DNA of 64,000 nucleotides from SZUA-309 sp050185825. Its GTDB lineage: Bacteria; Pseudomonadota; Gammaproteobacteria; Pseudomonadales; Azotimanducaceae. This document shows, piece after piece, positions 42,617 to 51,337 of the stretch (positions are counted from its first letter, which is position 1; each line of letters begins with the position of its first letter). The notes beneath the pieces are model-generated. The model was given only the letters and a program-made list of their open reading frames with translations. It ran no database searches and was not told the origin of the DNA. The stretch is taken from positions 62,001-126,000 of the forward strand of contig JBFWZA010000017.1 in the NCBI GenBank assembly GCA_050185825.1, in the 5' to 3' direction. Both the position numbers and the translations under genes were made by a program.

Positions 42617-43618
42617 GTGAGCGAAGCAGACAGCGACAACAGCGCGAAGGCCGCCGGCAAGGGTTTCTGGGGAAGGCTGCGCACCGGCCTCGGCAAGACC
42701 CGCTCGCAGCTCGCAGAAGGCATGGGCAACCTGATCCTTGGCGAGAAGGAGATCGACGAGGCATCGCTGGAGGAGTTGGAAACGGCGCTGCTCATGGCAG
42801 ACGTGGGCATGGACACCACCCGGGAGATCATGACCCGTCTCACTGCCAGAGTCCGACGCCGGGAGCTCAACGATACCCGCGCGCTCTACGGGGCGCTGGC
42901 GTCGCTGCTCACCGAGGTGCTGGTGCCGTTTGCGAAACCGCTGCGGATCCCGGACGACGTGCGTCCGTTTGTCATTTTCTTCGTGGGCGTCAACGGCGTG
43001 GGCAAGACCACGACCATCGGCAAGCTGGCCCGGCAGCTCAAGGCCAGCGGTTTGTCCGTGCTGCTGGCGGCAGGCGACACGTTCCGGGCGGCGGCGGTGG
43101 AGCAGCTGGCCACCTGGGGTGAGCGCGAGGGTCTGCCGGTGGTCGCTCAGGGGCAGGGTGCCGACAGCGCGTCCGTCGTCTACGATGCCGTCCAGTCGGC
43201 CCGGTCACGGGGTATCGACGTGGTCCTGGCGGACACGGCGGGCAGGCTGCAGGCAAAGACCAACCTCATGGAAGAGCTCAAGAAGGTTCAGCGGGTGGTC
43301 GGCCGGCTGGAAGCGGGCGCTCCGCACGAAGTGCTGCTGGTTCTGGATGCGGGCGTGGGTCAGAACGCGCTCAGCCAGGTTCGCGAGTTCGATGCCGCCG
43401 TGGGCGTTACGGGGCTGGTACTCACCAAGCTGGACGGCACGGCGAAGGCGGGGGTGATCTTCGCCATCGTTCGCAGCCTGAAAGACAGCGGCCGGCAGAT
43501 CCCCGTCTACTACATCGGGGTGGGCGAGGGCGCAGACGACCTGCGGCCTTTCGAGCCCGGCGACTTCGTCGCTGCGCTGCTGCCCGAGACGGAGAACGGC
43601 GTCGGCGCCGGGCGTTAG
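42617..43618 (+). CDS. ftsY: Signal recognition particle receptor FtsY
   Basis: 333 aa from GTG at 42617. The SRP receptor GTPase guides ribosomes to the inner membrane. The NG domain is complete: G1 GVNGVGKTTTIGK, G2 AAGDTFRAAAVEQL, G3 DTAGRLQ, G4 TKLDGTAK, and the C-terminal YYIGVGEGADDLRPF. The acidic A domain of E. coli FtsY is almost absent. A basic amphipathic GFWGRLRTGLGKTR near residues 17-30 may anchor it instead. ftsE follows after 20 bp. Confidence 0.97.
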   Translation: MSEADSDNSAKAAGKGFWGRLRTGLGKTRSQLAEGMGNLILGEKEIDEASLEELETALLMADVGMDTTREIMTRLTARVRRRELNDTRALYGALASLLTEVLVPFAKPLRIPDDVRPFVIFFVGVNGVGKTTTIGKLARQLKASGLSVLLAAGDTFRAAAVEQLATWGEREGLPVVAQGQGADSASVVYDAVQSARSRGIDVVLADTAGRLQAKTNLMEELKKVQRVVGRLEAGAPHEVLLVLDAGVGQNALSQVREFDAAVGVTGLVLTKLDGTAKAGVIFAIVRSLKDSGRQIPVYYIGVGEGADDLRPFEPGDFVAALLPETENGVGAGR

Positions 43619-43638
43619 GCGAGCGAGGCGGACGGCAG

Positions 43639-44358
43639 ATGGCGCAGATCGAGTTCCACGGCGTGACGAAACGCTTCGACAGCGGTCAGGAGGCGCTGGC
43701 GAACGTGAACGTCACGTTCGCGGAAGGCTCCATGGCCTTCCTCACCGGTCATTCCGGTGCGGGCAAGAGCACGTTTCTGAAGCTGCTGTTGTGCCTGGAC
43801 CAGCCGTCGAGAGGTCAGATTCTGGTCAACGGCGTCAACGTCACACGGATGATGGGTCGCCGCCTCGCCCACTACCGGCAGCATCTGGGTGCGGTCTTCC
43901 AGGACCATCACCTGCTCAGTCACCGCAGCGTCTACGACAACGTCTCCCTGCCGCTGCGCATCACGGGCATGAAGGAGAAGGACATCGCCCGGCGGGTTCG
44001 GGCCGCCCTGTCCCGGGTAGGGCTCCTGGAGAAGGAGCGGCTGTTTCCGCGCTACCTGTCCACCGGCGAGCAGCAGCGCGTCGGCATCGCACGGGCGGTG
44101 GTGAACCGGCCGAAGATCCTCCTGGCGGACGAGCCCACCGGCAACCTGGACCCGGAGCTTTCCCGCGACATCATGAAGCTGTTCGAGCAGTTCAATCAGG
44201 TGGGAACCACCGTGATCGTTGCTTCCCACGACCGGGACCTGATCGAGTCCATGGGGGTGCGCATCATCGAGCTGGATCAGGGCGCCGTGGTGCGCGACGG
44301 GGTGAACACACGGCTCGCGCAGGCCACGCACGCCTCGCATGGAGATGGCGATGGCTGA
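43639..44358 (+). CDS. ftsE: Cell division ATP-binding protein FtsE
   Basis: 239 aa ABC ATPase that with FtsX controls septal peptidoglycan hydrolases. Walker A is GHSGAGKST (about 35-43), Walker B ILLADEPTGNLD, and the H-loop is ASHDRD. The signature reads LSTGEQQRVG, with Thr in place of the usual second Gly. The C-terminus overlaps ftsX by 8 bp (start 44351) or more. Confidence 0.97.
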   Translation: MAQIEFHGVTKRFDSGQEALANVNVTFAEGSMAFLTGHSGAGKSTFLKLLLCLDQPSRGQILVNGVNVTRMMGRRLAHYRQHLGAVFQDHHLLSHRSVYDNVSLPLRITGMKEKDIARRVRAALSRVGLLEKERLFPRYLSTGEQQRVGIARAVVNRPKILLADEPTGNLDPELSRDIMKLFEQFNQVGTTVIVASHDRDLIESMGVRIIELDQGAVVRDGVNTRLAQATHASHGDGDG

Positions 44359-45355
44359 GGTGACGGATCAGGCTGTAGATCCCGCCCGCCGTGGGGATGG
44401 CCCCCGCCGCACCGGTGATCCCTGGCCTCCGGTCAGGCCCGGGGTGGGTGCCTGGTGGCGGGATCACGTTCGCATCGCCCGCGAGACGGTGCACTTCGTC
44501 AGCGCCCGGCTCGGGACCAGCCTGCTGGTCTGGCTGCTGGTGGGCATCGCACTGGCGCTTCCGGCTGGGCTCTATCTCATTCAGCGCAATCTGTCCGGCA
44601 TGACGGCCGACTGGGAAGGGCGCCCGGGACTGACGGCCTATTTCGACCTAGGCGCCAGCCAGGCGCAGATCCGCGAGGCGGTGGCGGCGCTCGAAGGCGA
44701 ACCGGGCGTGGAGGACGTGGCCGTGACCACGCCGGAAGAGGCGCTGGCGGAATTCCGGCGTTATACAGAGCTCGTCGACGCGCTGGACCTGCTGGAGCAG
44801 AACCCGCTGCCGGCCTCGCTCAAGGCCACCCTGGCCTCGGACGTGGAGGCGGTGGCCCTGGACCCGCTGATCGCGCGAATCAGCGGGCAGCCCGGTGTGG
44901 CCGAGGTGGTGCTGGAGAAAACCTGGCTGGAGCGGGTGTCGGACATCACCTCGGTGGTCAGCCGCCTCGGCGTCATCCTCGGTCTGCTGTTCGGCACCGG
45001 CGCGCTGCTCGTCACCGCGACCTCGGTGCGGCTCGCCATCGAGGCCCGGCTCGAGGAGCTGAAGGTGCTGAAACTGATCGGGGCCACCGAGCGGCAGATG
45101 CGGCGACCGTTTCTGTACTTCGGAGCGTTCTACGGACTGGGTGGCGGGCTGCTGGCCGCCATGCTCATCAGCATCTGCCTGCTGATCGTGGAGGCGCCAT
45201 TGAGCAACCTGCTTGGCAGCTACGATCAGGAGCTGCACCTCATCGGCTTCGATGCGGTGTTTCTCGGCGGTCTGCTCGCGATCGGCGCGCTGCTCGGCGT
45301 GCTGGGCGCGCTGATGGCGGCCCGCCAGCGTATCAACGACCTGGAAATTCTCTGA
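44351..45355 (+). CDS. ftsX: Cell division protein FtsX
   Basis: 334 aa. It has a cytoplasmic N-terminus, TM1 (about residues 56-76), a periplasmic domain of about 110 residues, then three TMs with the ATSVRLAIEARLEELKVLKLIGAT coupling segment between two of them. Of three in-frame ATGs (44339, 44345, 44351) the last is chosen, because GGAG at 44341-44344 lies 6 nt before it. It overlaps the end of ftsE. Known partners in the family are EnvC-like amidase activators. Confidence 0.95.
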   Translation: MAEVTDQAVDPARRGDGPRRTGDPWPPVRPGVGAWWRDHVRIARETVHFVSARLGTSLLVWLLVGIALALPAGLYLIQRNLSGMTADWEGRPGLTAYFDLGASQAQIREAVAALEGEPGVEDVAVTTPEEALAEFRRYTELVDALDLLEQNPLPASLKATLASDVEAVALDPLIARISGQPGVAEVVLEKTWLERVSDITSVVSRLGVILGLLFGTGALLVTATSVRLAIEARLEELKVLKLIGATERQMRRPFLYFGAFYGLGGGLLAAMLISICLLIVEAPLSNLLGSYDQELHLIGFDAVFLGGLLAIGALLGVLGALMAARQRINDLEIL

Positions 45356-45386
45356 CAAGAACCGCACAGCGGAACGAAGCGGGCGG

Positions 45387-45413
45387 TTAGCAGTCTTAGG
45401 CTGCGAGTGCTAA
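45387..45413 (+). promoter_or_regulatory. CIRCE-like HrcA operator over the rpoH promoter
   Basis: TTAGCAGTC (45387-45395), nine bases, then GAGTGCTAA (45405-45413). The CIRCE consensus is TTAGCACTC-N9-GAGTGCTAA, so 17 of 18 arm positions match and the spacing is exact. TTAGCA (45387-45392) and TAAACT (45411-45416), 18 bp apart, could serve as the -35 and -10 boxes, so HrcA binding would block this promoter. The rpoH start codon is at 45445. CIRCE normally precedes groESL or hrcA-grpE-dnaK. Confidence 0.75.
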
Positions 45414-45444
45414 ACTTGCCGCCCAGTGTTACCGGAGGTATCAC

Positions 45445-46323
45445 ATGACCACTGCGACCACGACTGCTGCCTCGACGAATGTACTGGCGCTGGACGCCCT
45501 GGCGCCGGGTAAGGATCTGGATGCGTACGTCCAGACCATCGGCGCGTTCCCCGTGCTCTCGGCGGAGGAAGAGAAGGCACTGGCCGAGCGCTTCTACTAC
45601 GACAAGGATCTCGAGGCGGCGCGGCAGCTGGTGCTCTCTCACCTGCGGTTCGTCGTGCACCTGGCGAGAAGTTATCGGGGGTACGGTCTCCCGGAGGCGG
45701 ATCTGATCCAGGAAGGCAATGTGGGTCTCATGAAGGCGGTCCGGCGGTTCAACCCGGAGGTGGGTGTCCGGCTGGTGTCCTTTGCCGTGCACTGGATCAA
45801 GGCCGAGATGCACGAGTTCATCCTGCGCAACTGGCGCATCGTGAAGATCGCGACCACCAAGGCACAGCGCAAGCTCTTCTTCAATCTGCGCAGCTCCAAG
45901 AAGCGCCTCGCCTGGCTCACCCGCGAGGAGACGAGGGCGGTAGCCGAGGAGCTCGGCGTGTCCGAGCAGGAAGTGACCCGGATGGAAGGCCGACTCGCGG
46001 CCGCAGACGTGACCTTCGAGGCACCGGCAGACGCGGACGACGAGACGGCCGCGACGGCGCCCATTTACTACCTGGAAGCACCCGGCGCAGACCCGGCCGA
46101 TCTGGTTGAAGACGACGACTGGCAGAGCGACTCCAGCGACAAGCTGCACGTTGCGCTCACCGCGCTCGACGACCGCAGCCGCGACGTGATCGAGCGCCGC
46201 TGGCTGACGGATGACAAGACCACGCTGCAGGATCTGGCCGACGAGTACGGCGTGTCGGCGGAGCGGATCCGGCAGATCGAAAAAAGCGCCATGAAGAAGC
46301 TCAAGCTGGCCATCGCCGCCTGA
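45445..46323 (+). CDS. rpoH: RNA polymerase sigma-32 factor RpoH
   Basis: 292 aa heat-shock sigma factor. Region 2 has HLRFVVHLARSYRGYGLPEADLIQEGNVGLMKAV and the -10 binding VSFAVHWIKAEMHEFILRNWRIVK. The RpoH box QRKLFFNLR separates it from other sigma factors. Region 4 is TLQDLADEYGVSAERIRQIEKSAMKKL. A GGAGG site lies 6 nt before ATG. It follows ftsX by 89 bp, with a CIRCE-like operator in between; ftsYEX-rpoH is the classic order. Confidence 0.98.
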   Translation: MTTATTTAASTNVLALDALAPGKDLDAYVQTIGAFPVLSAEEEKALAERFYYDKDLEAARQLVLSHLRFVVHLARSYRGYGLPEADLIQEGNVGLMKAVRRFNPEVGVRLVSFAVHWIKAEMHEFILRNWRIVKIATTKAQRKLFFNLRSSKKRLAWLTREETRAVAEELGVSEQEVTRMEGRLAAADVTFEAPADADDETAATAPIYYLEAPGADPADLVEDDDWQSDSSDKLHVALTALDDRSRDVIERRWLTDDKTTLQDLADEYGVSAERIRQIEKSAMKKLKLAIAA

Positions 46324-46325
46324 GC

Positions 46326-46703
46326 ATGTCCCGCGCCTGCCTGACTGCCGGCGCCCTGTTCGGGGCGGCCGGCGTCATGCTCGGCGCGTTCGGCGCGCAC
46401 GGCCTGAGTACGATCCTCGACGAGCGCGCGCAGCAGATCTGGGACACCGCCGTTCTCTATCACCTGATTCACGCCGTTGCCCTGCTGGCGACGGGCAGCC
46501 TCGGACGGGCGGCAGACGCTGCTTCGCTTCGAGTCACCGGCTTCGCTTTCGGGCTGGGCATTGCGCTCTTCTCCGGCAGCTTGTACGCCCTGTCTCTCGG
46601 CGGCCCGAGCCTGCTCGGCCCGCTGACGCCGATCGGCGGGGTCTGTTTCATCGTCGGTTGGCTGTCACTGGCGTGGAGCCAGTGGCGCGGCCGGACGTCG
46701 TGA
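46326..46703 (+). CDS. YgdD/DUF423 family small membrane protein
   Basis: 125 aa with four hydrophobic segments. Family features are AGALFGAAGVMLGAFGAHGL at the N-terminus, WDTAVLYHLIHAVALL in the middle, and LFSGSLYALSLGG...PLTPIGGVCFIVGWLSLA at the end. The function of the family is not established. It starts 2 bp after the rpoH stop and overlaps the trmB frame, so the three are likely read together. Confidence 0.93.
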   Translation: MSRACLTAGALFGAAGVMLGAFGAHGLSTILDERAQQIWDTAVLYHLIHAVALLATGSLGRAADAASLRVTGFAFGLGIALFSGSLYALSLGGPSLLGPLTPIGGVCFIVGWLSLAWSQWRGRTS

Positions 46704-47362
46704 CGACCCACCTGCGCCGACAGGGACGGATCACCCGCAGCCAGGCTCGCGCGCTCGAAGCCTGGGCGTCCGAGCGGGTGATTCCCGAAGCGACGGCGGG
46801 CCCGGTGGACTGGGCCGCCAGGTTCTCCCGTGCCGCGCCGCTCGGCGTCGAGATCGGTTTCGGCATGGGTCACGCGCTGCTCGACTGGGCCGAGGCCGAA
46901 CCGGACATGAACCTCGTGGGTATCGACGTCTACCGGCCGGGCATCGGCGCGCTCCTCGCCGGTTGCGCGGAGCGCGGCTGCGAGCACTTGCTGGTGGTCG
47001 AGGGCGACGCACGGGTCGTGATCGACACCCTGTTCGCTCCGGCAAGCATCCGTGAGGTGCGCATCTTCTTTCCCGACCCGTGGCCGAAGAAACGGCACCA
47101 CAAGCGCAGATTGGTCAGCAGCGCGTTCGTTCGCCTGTTAGCGAGCCGGATGTTGCCTGGTGGACGGCTGCGGCTTGCGACCGACTGGGAAGACTATGCG
47201 GGCTGGATGCTGGACGTGCTGGACGCGGAAGATGCGTTTGCGAACGAGTACGGCGCCGGCTTCGCCGAGCGCTTTGCCGGCCGTGACGTCACCCGCTTCG
47301 AAGCCCGGGGGCAGCGTCTCGGTCATCGGGTGTGGGATCTCTCCTACCTCAGGACCGGCTGA
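46673..47362 (+). CDS. trmB: tRNA (guanine46-N7)-methyltransferase TrmB
   Basis: 229 aa if started at GTG 46673. GTGs at 46682 and 46700 (GTGA overlap with the upstream stop) are alternatives, and no site is clearly best. The N-terminal HLRRQGRITRSQARAL, the SAM site GVEIGFGMGHAL, VGIDVY and the active-site FFPDPWPKKRHHKRR identify TrmB. It methylates G46 of tRNA. The C-terminus with ATDWEDYAGWML is complete. It converges with hemW. Confidence 0.94.
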   Translation: MEPVARPDVVTTHLRRQGRITRSQARALEAWASERVIPEATAGPVDWAARFSRAAPLGVEIGFGMGHALLDWAEAEPDMNLVGIDVYRPGIGALLAGCAERGCEHLLVVEGDARVVIDTLFAPASIREVRIFFPDPWPKKRHHKRRLVSSAFVRLLASRMLPGGRLRLATDWEDYAGWMLDVLDAEDAFANEYGAGFAERFAGRDVTRFEARGQRLGHRVWDLSYLRTG

Positions 47363-47374
47363 CCGGGTCAGCGG

Positions 47375-48487
47375 TCAGAGGTAGTCCTGAATGAGGCTGT
47401 CCAGCAGCGCGAAGCCGCGCGGGGTCGCCGCCAGGCGCCCGGCTTCCAGGAGGCCGGCGTCGATCTGACGGCTCCGGGCAGGCTCCAGCGCGGTCAGCGG
47501 CAGCCCCGTCGTCGCCTCGAACCGCTCGAGCGCCACGCCCGAGGTCAGTCGCAGCGCATTCAGCATGAACTCGCCCGGCAGCGCTCGGGCCGGCACGGGG
47601 GTGATTTCCGTCGTTTCCGGATCCGCCAGATACAGGCGCGGCTGGTGGGCCTTGCGGGTCCGCTGCACGGTGGCGGGCGATGCGGTCAGCTTGCCGTGAG
47701 CACCCGCCCCGGCGCCCAGGTAGTCGGCGAAGGTCCAGTAGCCCAGGTTGTGCCGGCTCTCCCTGCCGTCCCGGGCAAAGGCGGAGACCTCGTAGCGTGC
47801 GAAGCCCGCGGCGTCCAGCCGTGCGTAGCCCGCGTCCTCGGTTGCGGCAAGCATGACGTCGGACGGCAGTGGTGGCGGGCGGCGCGCGAACTCGGTCTTC
47901 GGCTCCAGCGTCAGCTGGTACCAGGAGAGGTGCTCGGGCGCCAGCGCAATGGCCGCGTCCAGGTCGGCCATGGCCTGGGCCCGGGTCTGTTTCGGCAGCC
48001 CGTACATGAGATCCAGGTTCACGTTGTCGAAGCCGGCGGCACGGGCCAGCTCGAAGCTCCGGTAAATGGCACCGGAGTCGTGGATCCGTCCCAGGGCGGC
48101 CAGATGCGCATCGCTGAAAGACTGGGCCCCGAAGGAGAGCCGGTTGATTCCGGCGGTGCGGTAGCCGGCGAGATCGCCGTGCTCCGTAGTGCCCGGATTG
48201 GCTTCCAGGGTGATCTCCGCGTGCGCCTCGAGCCACGGTGCGAGAAAGCCGAGCAGCCGTTCGAAAGCGACGGGTGGAAAGAGGCTGGGGGTGCCGCCGC
48301 CGAAGAAGACGGTCCGTATCCGAGCCCCGTCCGTGACCACGAGCTGCGCCGAGAGGTCGCGGATCAACGCGTCGGTATACGTCTCCATCGGCAGCTCGCC
48401 GCGGAGGGGATGGGAGTTGAAATCACAGTAAGGACACTTCCGCACGCACCAGGGGAAGTGGACGTACAGGCCGACGGGGCGGGTCAT
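47375..48487 (-). CDS. hemW: Radical SAM protein HemW (HemN-like)
   Basis: 370 aa from ATG at 48487, in an ATGA overlap with rdgB. The radical SAM cluster motif is CVRKCPYCDFNS (about 14-25), with Cys spacing C-x3-C-x2-C and the HFPW prefix. FFGGGTPSLF, LEANPGT, RLSFGAQSF and NLDLMYGLP follow. HemW binds haem and is thought to be a haem chaperone rather than the coproporphyrinogen oxidase HemN. The C-terminal winged-helix part is present. Confidence 0.95.
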   Translation of the reverse strand: MTRPVGLYVHFPWCVRKCPYCDFNSHPLRGELPMETYTDALIRDLSAQLVVTDGARIRTVFFGGGTPSLFPPVAFERLLGFLAPWLEAHAEITLEANPGTTEHGDLAGYRTAGINRLSFGAQSFSDAHLAALGRIHDSGAIYRSFELARAAGFDNVNLDLMYGLPKQTRAQAMADLDAAIALAPEHLSWYQLTLEPKTEFARRPPPLPSDVMLAATEDAGYARLDAAGFARYEVSAFARDGRESRHNLGYWTFADYLGAGAGAHGKLTASPATVQRTRKAHQPRLYLADPETTEITPVPARALPGEFMLNALRLTSGVALERFEATTGLPLTALEPARSRQIDAGLLEAGRLAATPRGFALLDSLIQDYL

Positions 48488-49068
48488 CGCCGTGCGAGCT
48501 GGCGCGCGAGTGCGCTCACCGCCTGGCCGCGGTGGCTGATCCGGTTCTTCACCGCGGGCTCGAGCTCCGCTGCGGTGCAGCCGCGCTCCGGATCGAAGAA
48601 GTACGGGTCGTAGCCGAAACCATTGTCGCCCTTCGGGCTGGTCACGATGCGGCCGTCCCAGCGACCGCTGGCGATGAGCGGGGCGGGATCCTCGGCATGT
48701 GCCAGATAAACGATCACGCAGTAGTAGTGGGCGCTGGTATCCGCCGTTGCCGGCAGCGCGGCGATGAGCTTGTCGTTGTTCGCCTGGTCGCTGGCGTCGG
48801 GGCCGGCATAACGGGCGGAATAGACGCCCGGCGCGCCGCCCAGCGCATCCACCGCCAGACCCGAGTCGTCGGCGATGGCGGGCAGCCCCGACAGCCGGCT
48901 GGCGTGGCGGGCCTTGATCAGGGCGTTCTCCACGAAGGTGCAGGCCGTTTCCTCCGCGGGGGCGATGCCCAGCTCGGTCTGCGCTACGAGGCCGAGGCCC
49001 AGAGGGGTGAGCAGCGCGTCGAGCTCTCTGAGCTTGCCCGCGTTGCCGCTGGCGAGCACGATCTTCAC
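48484..49068 (-). CDS. rdgB: dITP/XTP pyrophosphatase RdgB
   Basis: 194 aa, Ham1 family. It removes non-canonical purine triphosphates. The start is GTG at 49068 (VKIVLASGNAGKLRELDALL), in a GTGA overlap with the upstream gene. Motifs: SGNAGKL, FVENALIKARHAS, ADDSGLAVDALGGAPGVYSARYAG, GFGYDPYF and SHRGQA. All look intact. Confidence 0.96.
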   Translation of the reverse strand: MKIVLASGNAGKLRELDALLTPLGLGLVAQTELGIAPAEETACTFVENALIKARHASRLSGLPAIADDSGLAVDALGGAPGVYSARYAGPDASDQANNDKLIAALPATADTSAHYYCVIVYLAHAEDPAPLIASGRWDGRIVTSPKGDNGFGYDPYFFDPERGCTAAELEPAVKNRISHRGQAVSALARQLARR

Positions 49069-49514
49069 ACGTCGTCCCAGAACATCTGCTGCTGGAAGCG
49101 GAGCTCGTGCGCGACGCCGTCGCTGGCGGTGATGGTGACCGCGAAGCGCAGCGTTTCCCGATCCGTGTGCTTGACCTCCGCCAGGTAGTAGACGGCGGGT
49201 CCTTCCGTGACCTCCCGGATGTCCAGCGCCGTGACCTGGCCGAGCAGATTCGTAACCGTGCCTTCGAGCGTGGCGTGGATCGCAGCGCCGTCCTCGTCCA
49301 GGACGGATATGTTGAGCAGCGCCCGGTCGCGCCCCCGGACGATCCCGTAGCGGCTGGCGATCTCCTCGCTGAAGAACGTGGACTGAACCAGCACGTAGTG
49401 GACCTCGTAAGGGCCCAGTCGCTGCTTCTGCTCCGCGTGGAGCGTTGCCGGCGCGCACAGCAGGGCGCACAGGGCTGCATTCGCCAGCAGGTGTCGAAGG
49501 GGTGAGGTGTTCAT
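49065..49514 (-). CDS. Exported DUF4426 family protein
   Basis: 149 aa. The signal peptide is about residues 1-27 (LLANAALCALLCAPATLHA). The mature part is beta-rich, with LGPYEVHYVLVQSTFFSEEIASRYGIVRGRDRALLNISVLD and PAVYYLAEVKHTDRE, matching DUF4426 proteins encoded beside metW and rdgB in Pseudomonas. Function unknown. It overlaps metW upstream (ATGA) and rdgB downstream (GTGA). Confidence 0.88.
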   Translation of the reverse strand: MNTSPLRHLLANAALCALLCAPATLHAEQKQRLGPYEVHYVLVQSTFFSEEIASRYGIVRGRDRALLNISVLDEDGAAIHATLEGTVTNLLGQVTALDIREVTEGPAVYYLAEVKHTDRETLRFAVTITASDGVAHELRFQQQMFWDDV

Positions 49515-50110
49515 CGTTCGGGTCGTCCCAGGCGATAAAAAGCGAAAGTCCCGAAAAAATTCGGAAACCGGTTTATCAGCGGACGGTTCGCATGGTCCGG
49601 GTCCACCACGAATCGCTCGATGATGTTGAGTCTCAGATCCCGGCAGAGGCGCTCGAAGTCCAGGAACGTGCACAGGTGAATGTTGGGCGTGTCGTACCAG
49701 GTGTGGGGCAGGTGCTCGGAGACCGGCATGCGGCCTCGTGCCGTCAGATAGAGCCGACACCGCCAGTGACCGAAGTTCGGAAAGGTGACGATGCACTCGC
49801 GGCCGATGCGCAGCATCTCTTCAAGAAGCTGAACAGGGGCGCGCACGGACTGCAGCGTTTCCGTCATCACCACCATGTCGAAGCTGTCGTCGGGAAAGTT
49901 GGCCAACCCCGCATCCAGATCCTGCTCGATGACGTTGACGCCGTGCTTCACGCAGTTGGTGATCTTCCGGGGATCGATCTCGAGACCGTAGCCGTTGACG
50001 GATTTGTTTTTGCGGAGATGGGCGAGCAGCTCGCCGTCGCCGCAACCGAGGTCCAGAACCCTCGCGCCGGGCTTCACCAGCTCGGCGATGATGGCGAGAT
50101 CAGCGCGCAC
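49511..50110 (-). CDS. metW: Methionine biosynthesis protein MetW
   Basis: 199 aa from GTG at 50110 (VRADLAIIAELVKPGARVLDLGCGDGE), matching the family start. The class I SAM fold has VLDLGCGDGELLAHL and VIEQDLDAGLANFPDDSFD; VTFPNFGHWRCR and MPVSEHLPHTWYDTPNIH are MetW signatures. It is required with MetX for homoserine acylation in many proteobacteria. It overlaps the metX 3' end by 11 bp, so the two are made together. Confidence 0.96.
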   Translation of the reverse strand: MRADLAIIAELVKPGARVLDLGCGDGELLAHLRKNKSVNGYGLEIDPRKITNCVKHGVNVIEQDLDAGLANFPDDSFDMVVMTETLQSVRAPVQLLEEMLRIGRECIVTFPNFGHWRCRLYLTARGRMPVSEHLPHTWYDTPNIHLCTFLDFERLCRDLRLNIIERFVVDPDHANRPLINRFPNFFGTFAFYRLGRPER

Positions 50111-51254
50111 GTTCGAGATCCCCTGCGATTCTGTCGAAGTAAGCGCCGAGCACGTCGAAATACCTGGGAATGGGCAGCAGGAACGCGTCATGACCCTGAT
50201 CGGACTCGATCACGCAGCTGACCACGTTCCGTCTCGCCGCGATCAGCGCGTCGGAAATCTCCTTGGACCGGGCTGCCGAGAAACGCCAGTCCGAGCTGAA
50301 GCTGATGACGCAGAAGTCGCAGCGGGTGTTCGACAGAGCCGCGACCAGATCGTCGTCGTGCTCGGCGGCGGGGTCGAAATAGTCCAGTGCGTAGGTCATC
50401 AGCAGGTAGGTGTTGGCGTCGAAGCGCTTCGAGAACGAGCGCCCCTGATAGTGCAGGTAGCTCTCCACCTGAAACTGGACGTCGCGACCGAGGCGGATGT
50501 CCCCGGATTTGATCTCCCGGCCGAATTTGCGGCGCATGCCGTCGTCGGAGAGATAGGTCACGTGTCCGACCATACGGGCGAGCATCAACCCGAGATCCGG
50601 GTTGGTGCCGCGGCTGCGGTAGTGCCCGCCGTGGAACTCGGGATCGGAAAGAATGGCCTGGCGGGCGATCTCGTTGAAGGCGATATTCTGGGCCGAGAGC
50701 TTCGCGGCCGAGGCGATGAGAACGGCGGCGCCGATACGGTCCGGCTCGTCGATGGCCCACTGCATCGCCTGCATGCCGCCCAGGCTGCCGCCGACAATGG
50801 CCGCAAAGCGACGGACACCCAGATGGTCGGCGAGCAGGACCTGCGCGCGGACCCAGTCCCGGACCGTCACCTTGGGGAAATCGGGGCCGTAGGCCTCGCC
50901 CGTGACCGGGTTGGTGGACAGCGGCCCGGTGGAGCCGTGACAGCCGCCGAGGTTGTTCGGGCAGACGACGAAGAACCGGTTCGTGTCGATGGGTTTGCCG
51001 GGACCGATGCAGGCATCCCACCAGCCGGGCCTGTCGTCCGCCGCGTCGTGATACCCCGCCGCATGATGGTTGCCGGAGAGCGCGTGGCAGACCAGCACGG
51101 CGTTGCTCATCGTCGCGTCTGGCGTGCCGTAGGTCTCGTAGACCAGCTCGAAGCCCGGCAGCACCTCCCCGCACTGCAGGCGGAAGGAGGCCGGATGCCG
51201 GAAGAGCTGAGGTTCGACGATGCCTACGGAGGTATCGGCCGCCGTCTGGCTCAT
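50100..51254 (-). CDS. metX: Homoserine O-acyltransferase MetX
   Basis: 384 aa alpha/beta hydrolase that activates homoserine for methionine synthesis. Nucleophile Ser157 is in GGSLGGMQAMQW, His355 in DQGHDAFLLP, and an Asp is in SSDWRFS. It has HALSGNHHAAG and NNLGGCHGSTGP near the active site. The acyl donor may be acetyl-CoA or succinyl-CoA; MetX with MetW in Pseudomonas is a succinyltransferase, so that is likely here. No SAM riboswitch is seen in the 83 bp upstream. Confidence 0.95.
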   Translation of the reverse strand: MSQTAADTSVGIVEPQLFRHPASFRLQCGEVLPGFELVYETYGTPDATMSNAVLVCHALSGNHHAAGYHDAADDRPGWWDACIGPGKPIDTNRFFVVCPNNLGGCHGSTGPLSTNPVTGEAYGPDFPKVTVRDWVRAQVLLADHLGVRRFAAIVGGSLGGMQAMQWAIDEPDRIGAAVLIASAAKLSAQNIAFNEIARQAILSDPEFHGGHYRSRGTNPDLGLMLARMVGHVTYLSDDGMRRKFGREIKSGDIRLGRDVQFQVESYLHYQGRSFSKRFDANTYLLMTYALDYFDPAAEHDDDLVAALSNTRCDFCVISFSSDWRFSAARSKEISDALIAARRNVVSCVIESDQGHDAFLLPIPRYFDVLGAYFDRIAGDLERAR

Positions 51255-51337
51255 GAGTTCACGCGTATCTGTGGGACGCGGAGTCTAATGAACTTGTCCG
51301 GGAACCATCAAGGCAGACGGCCCGGCCAGGGACCGCA

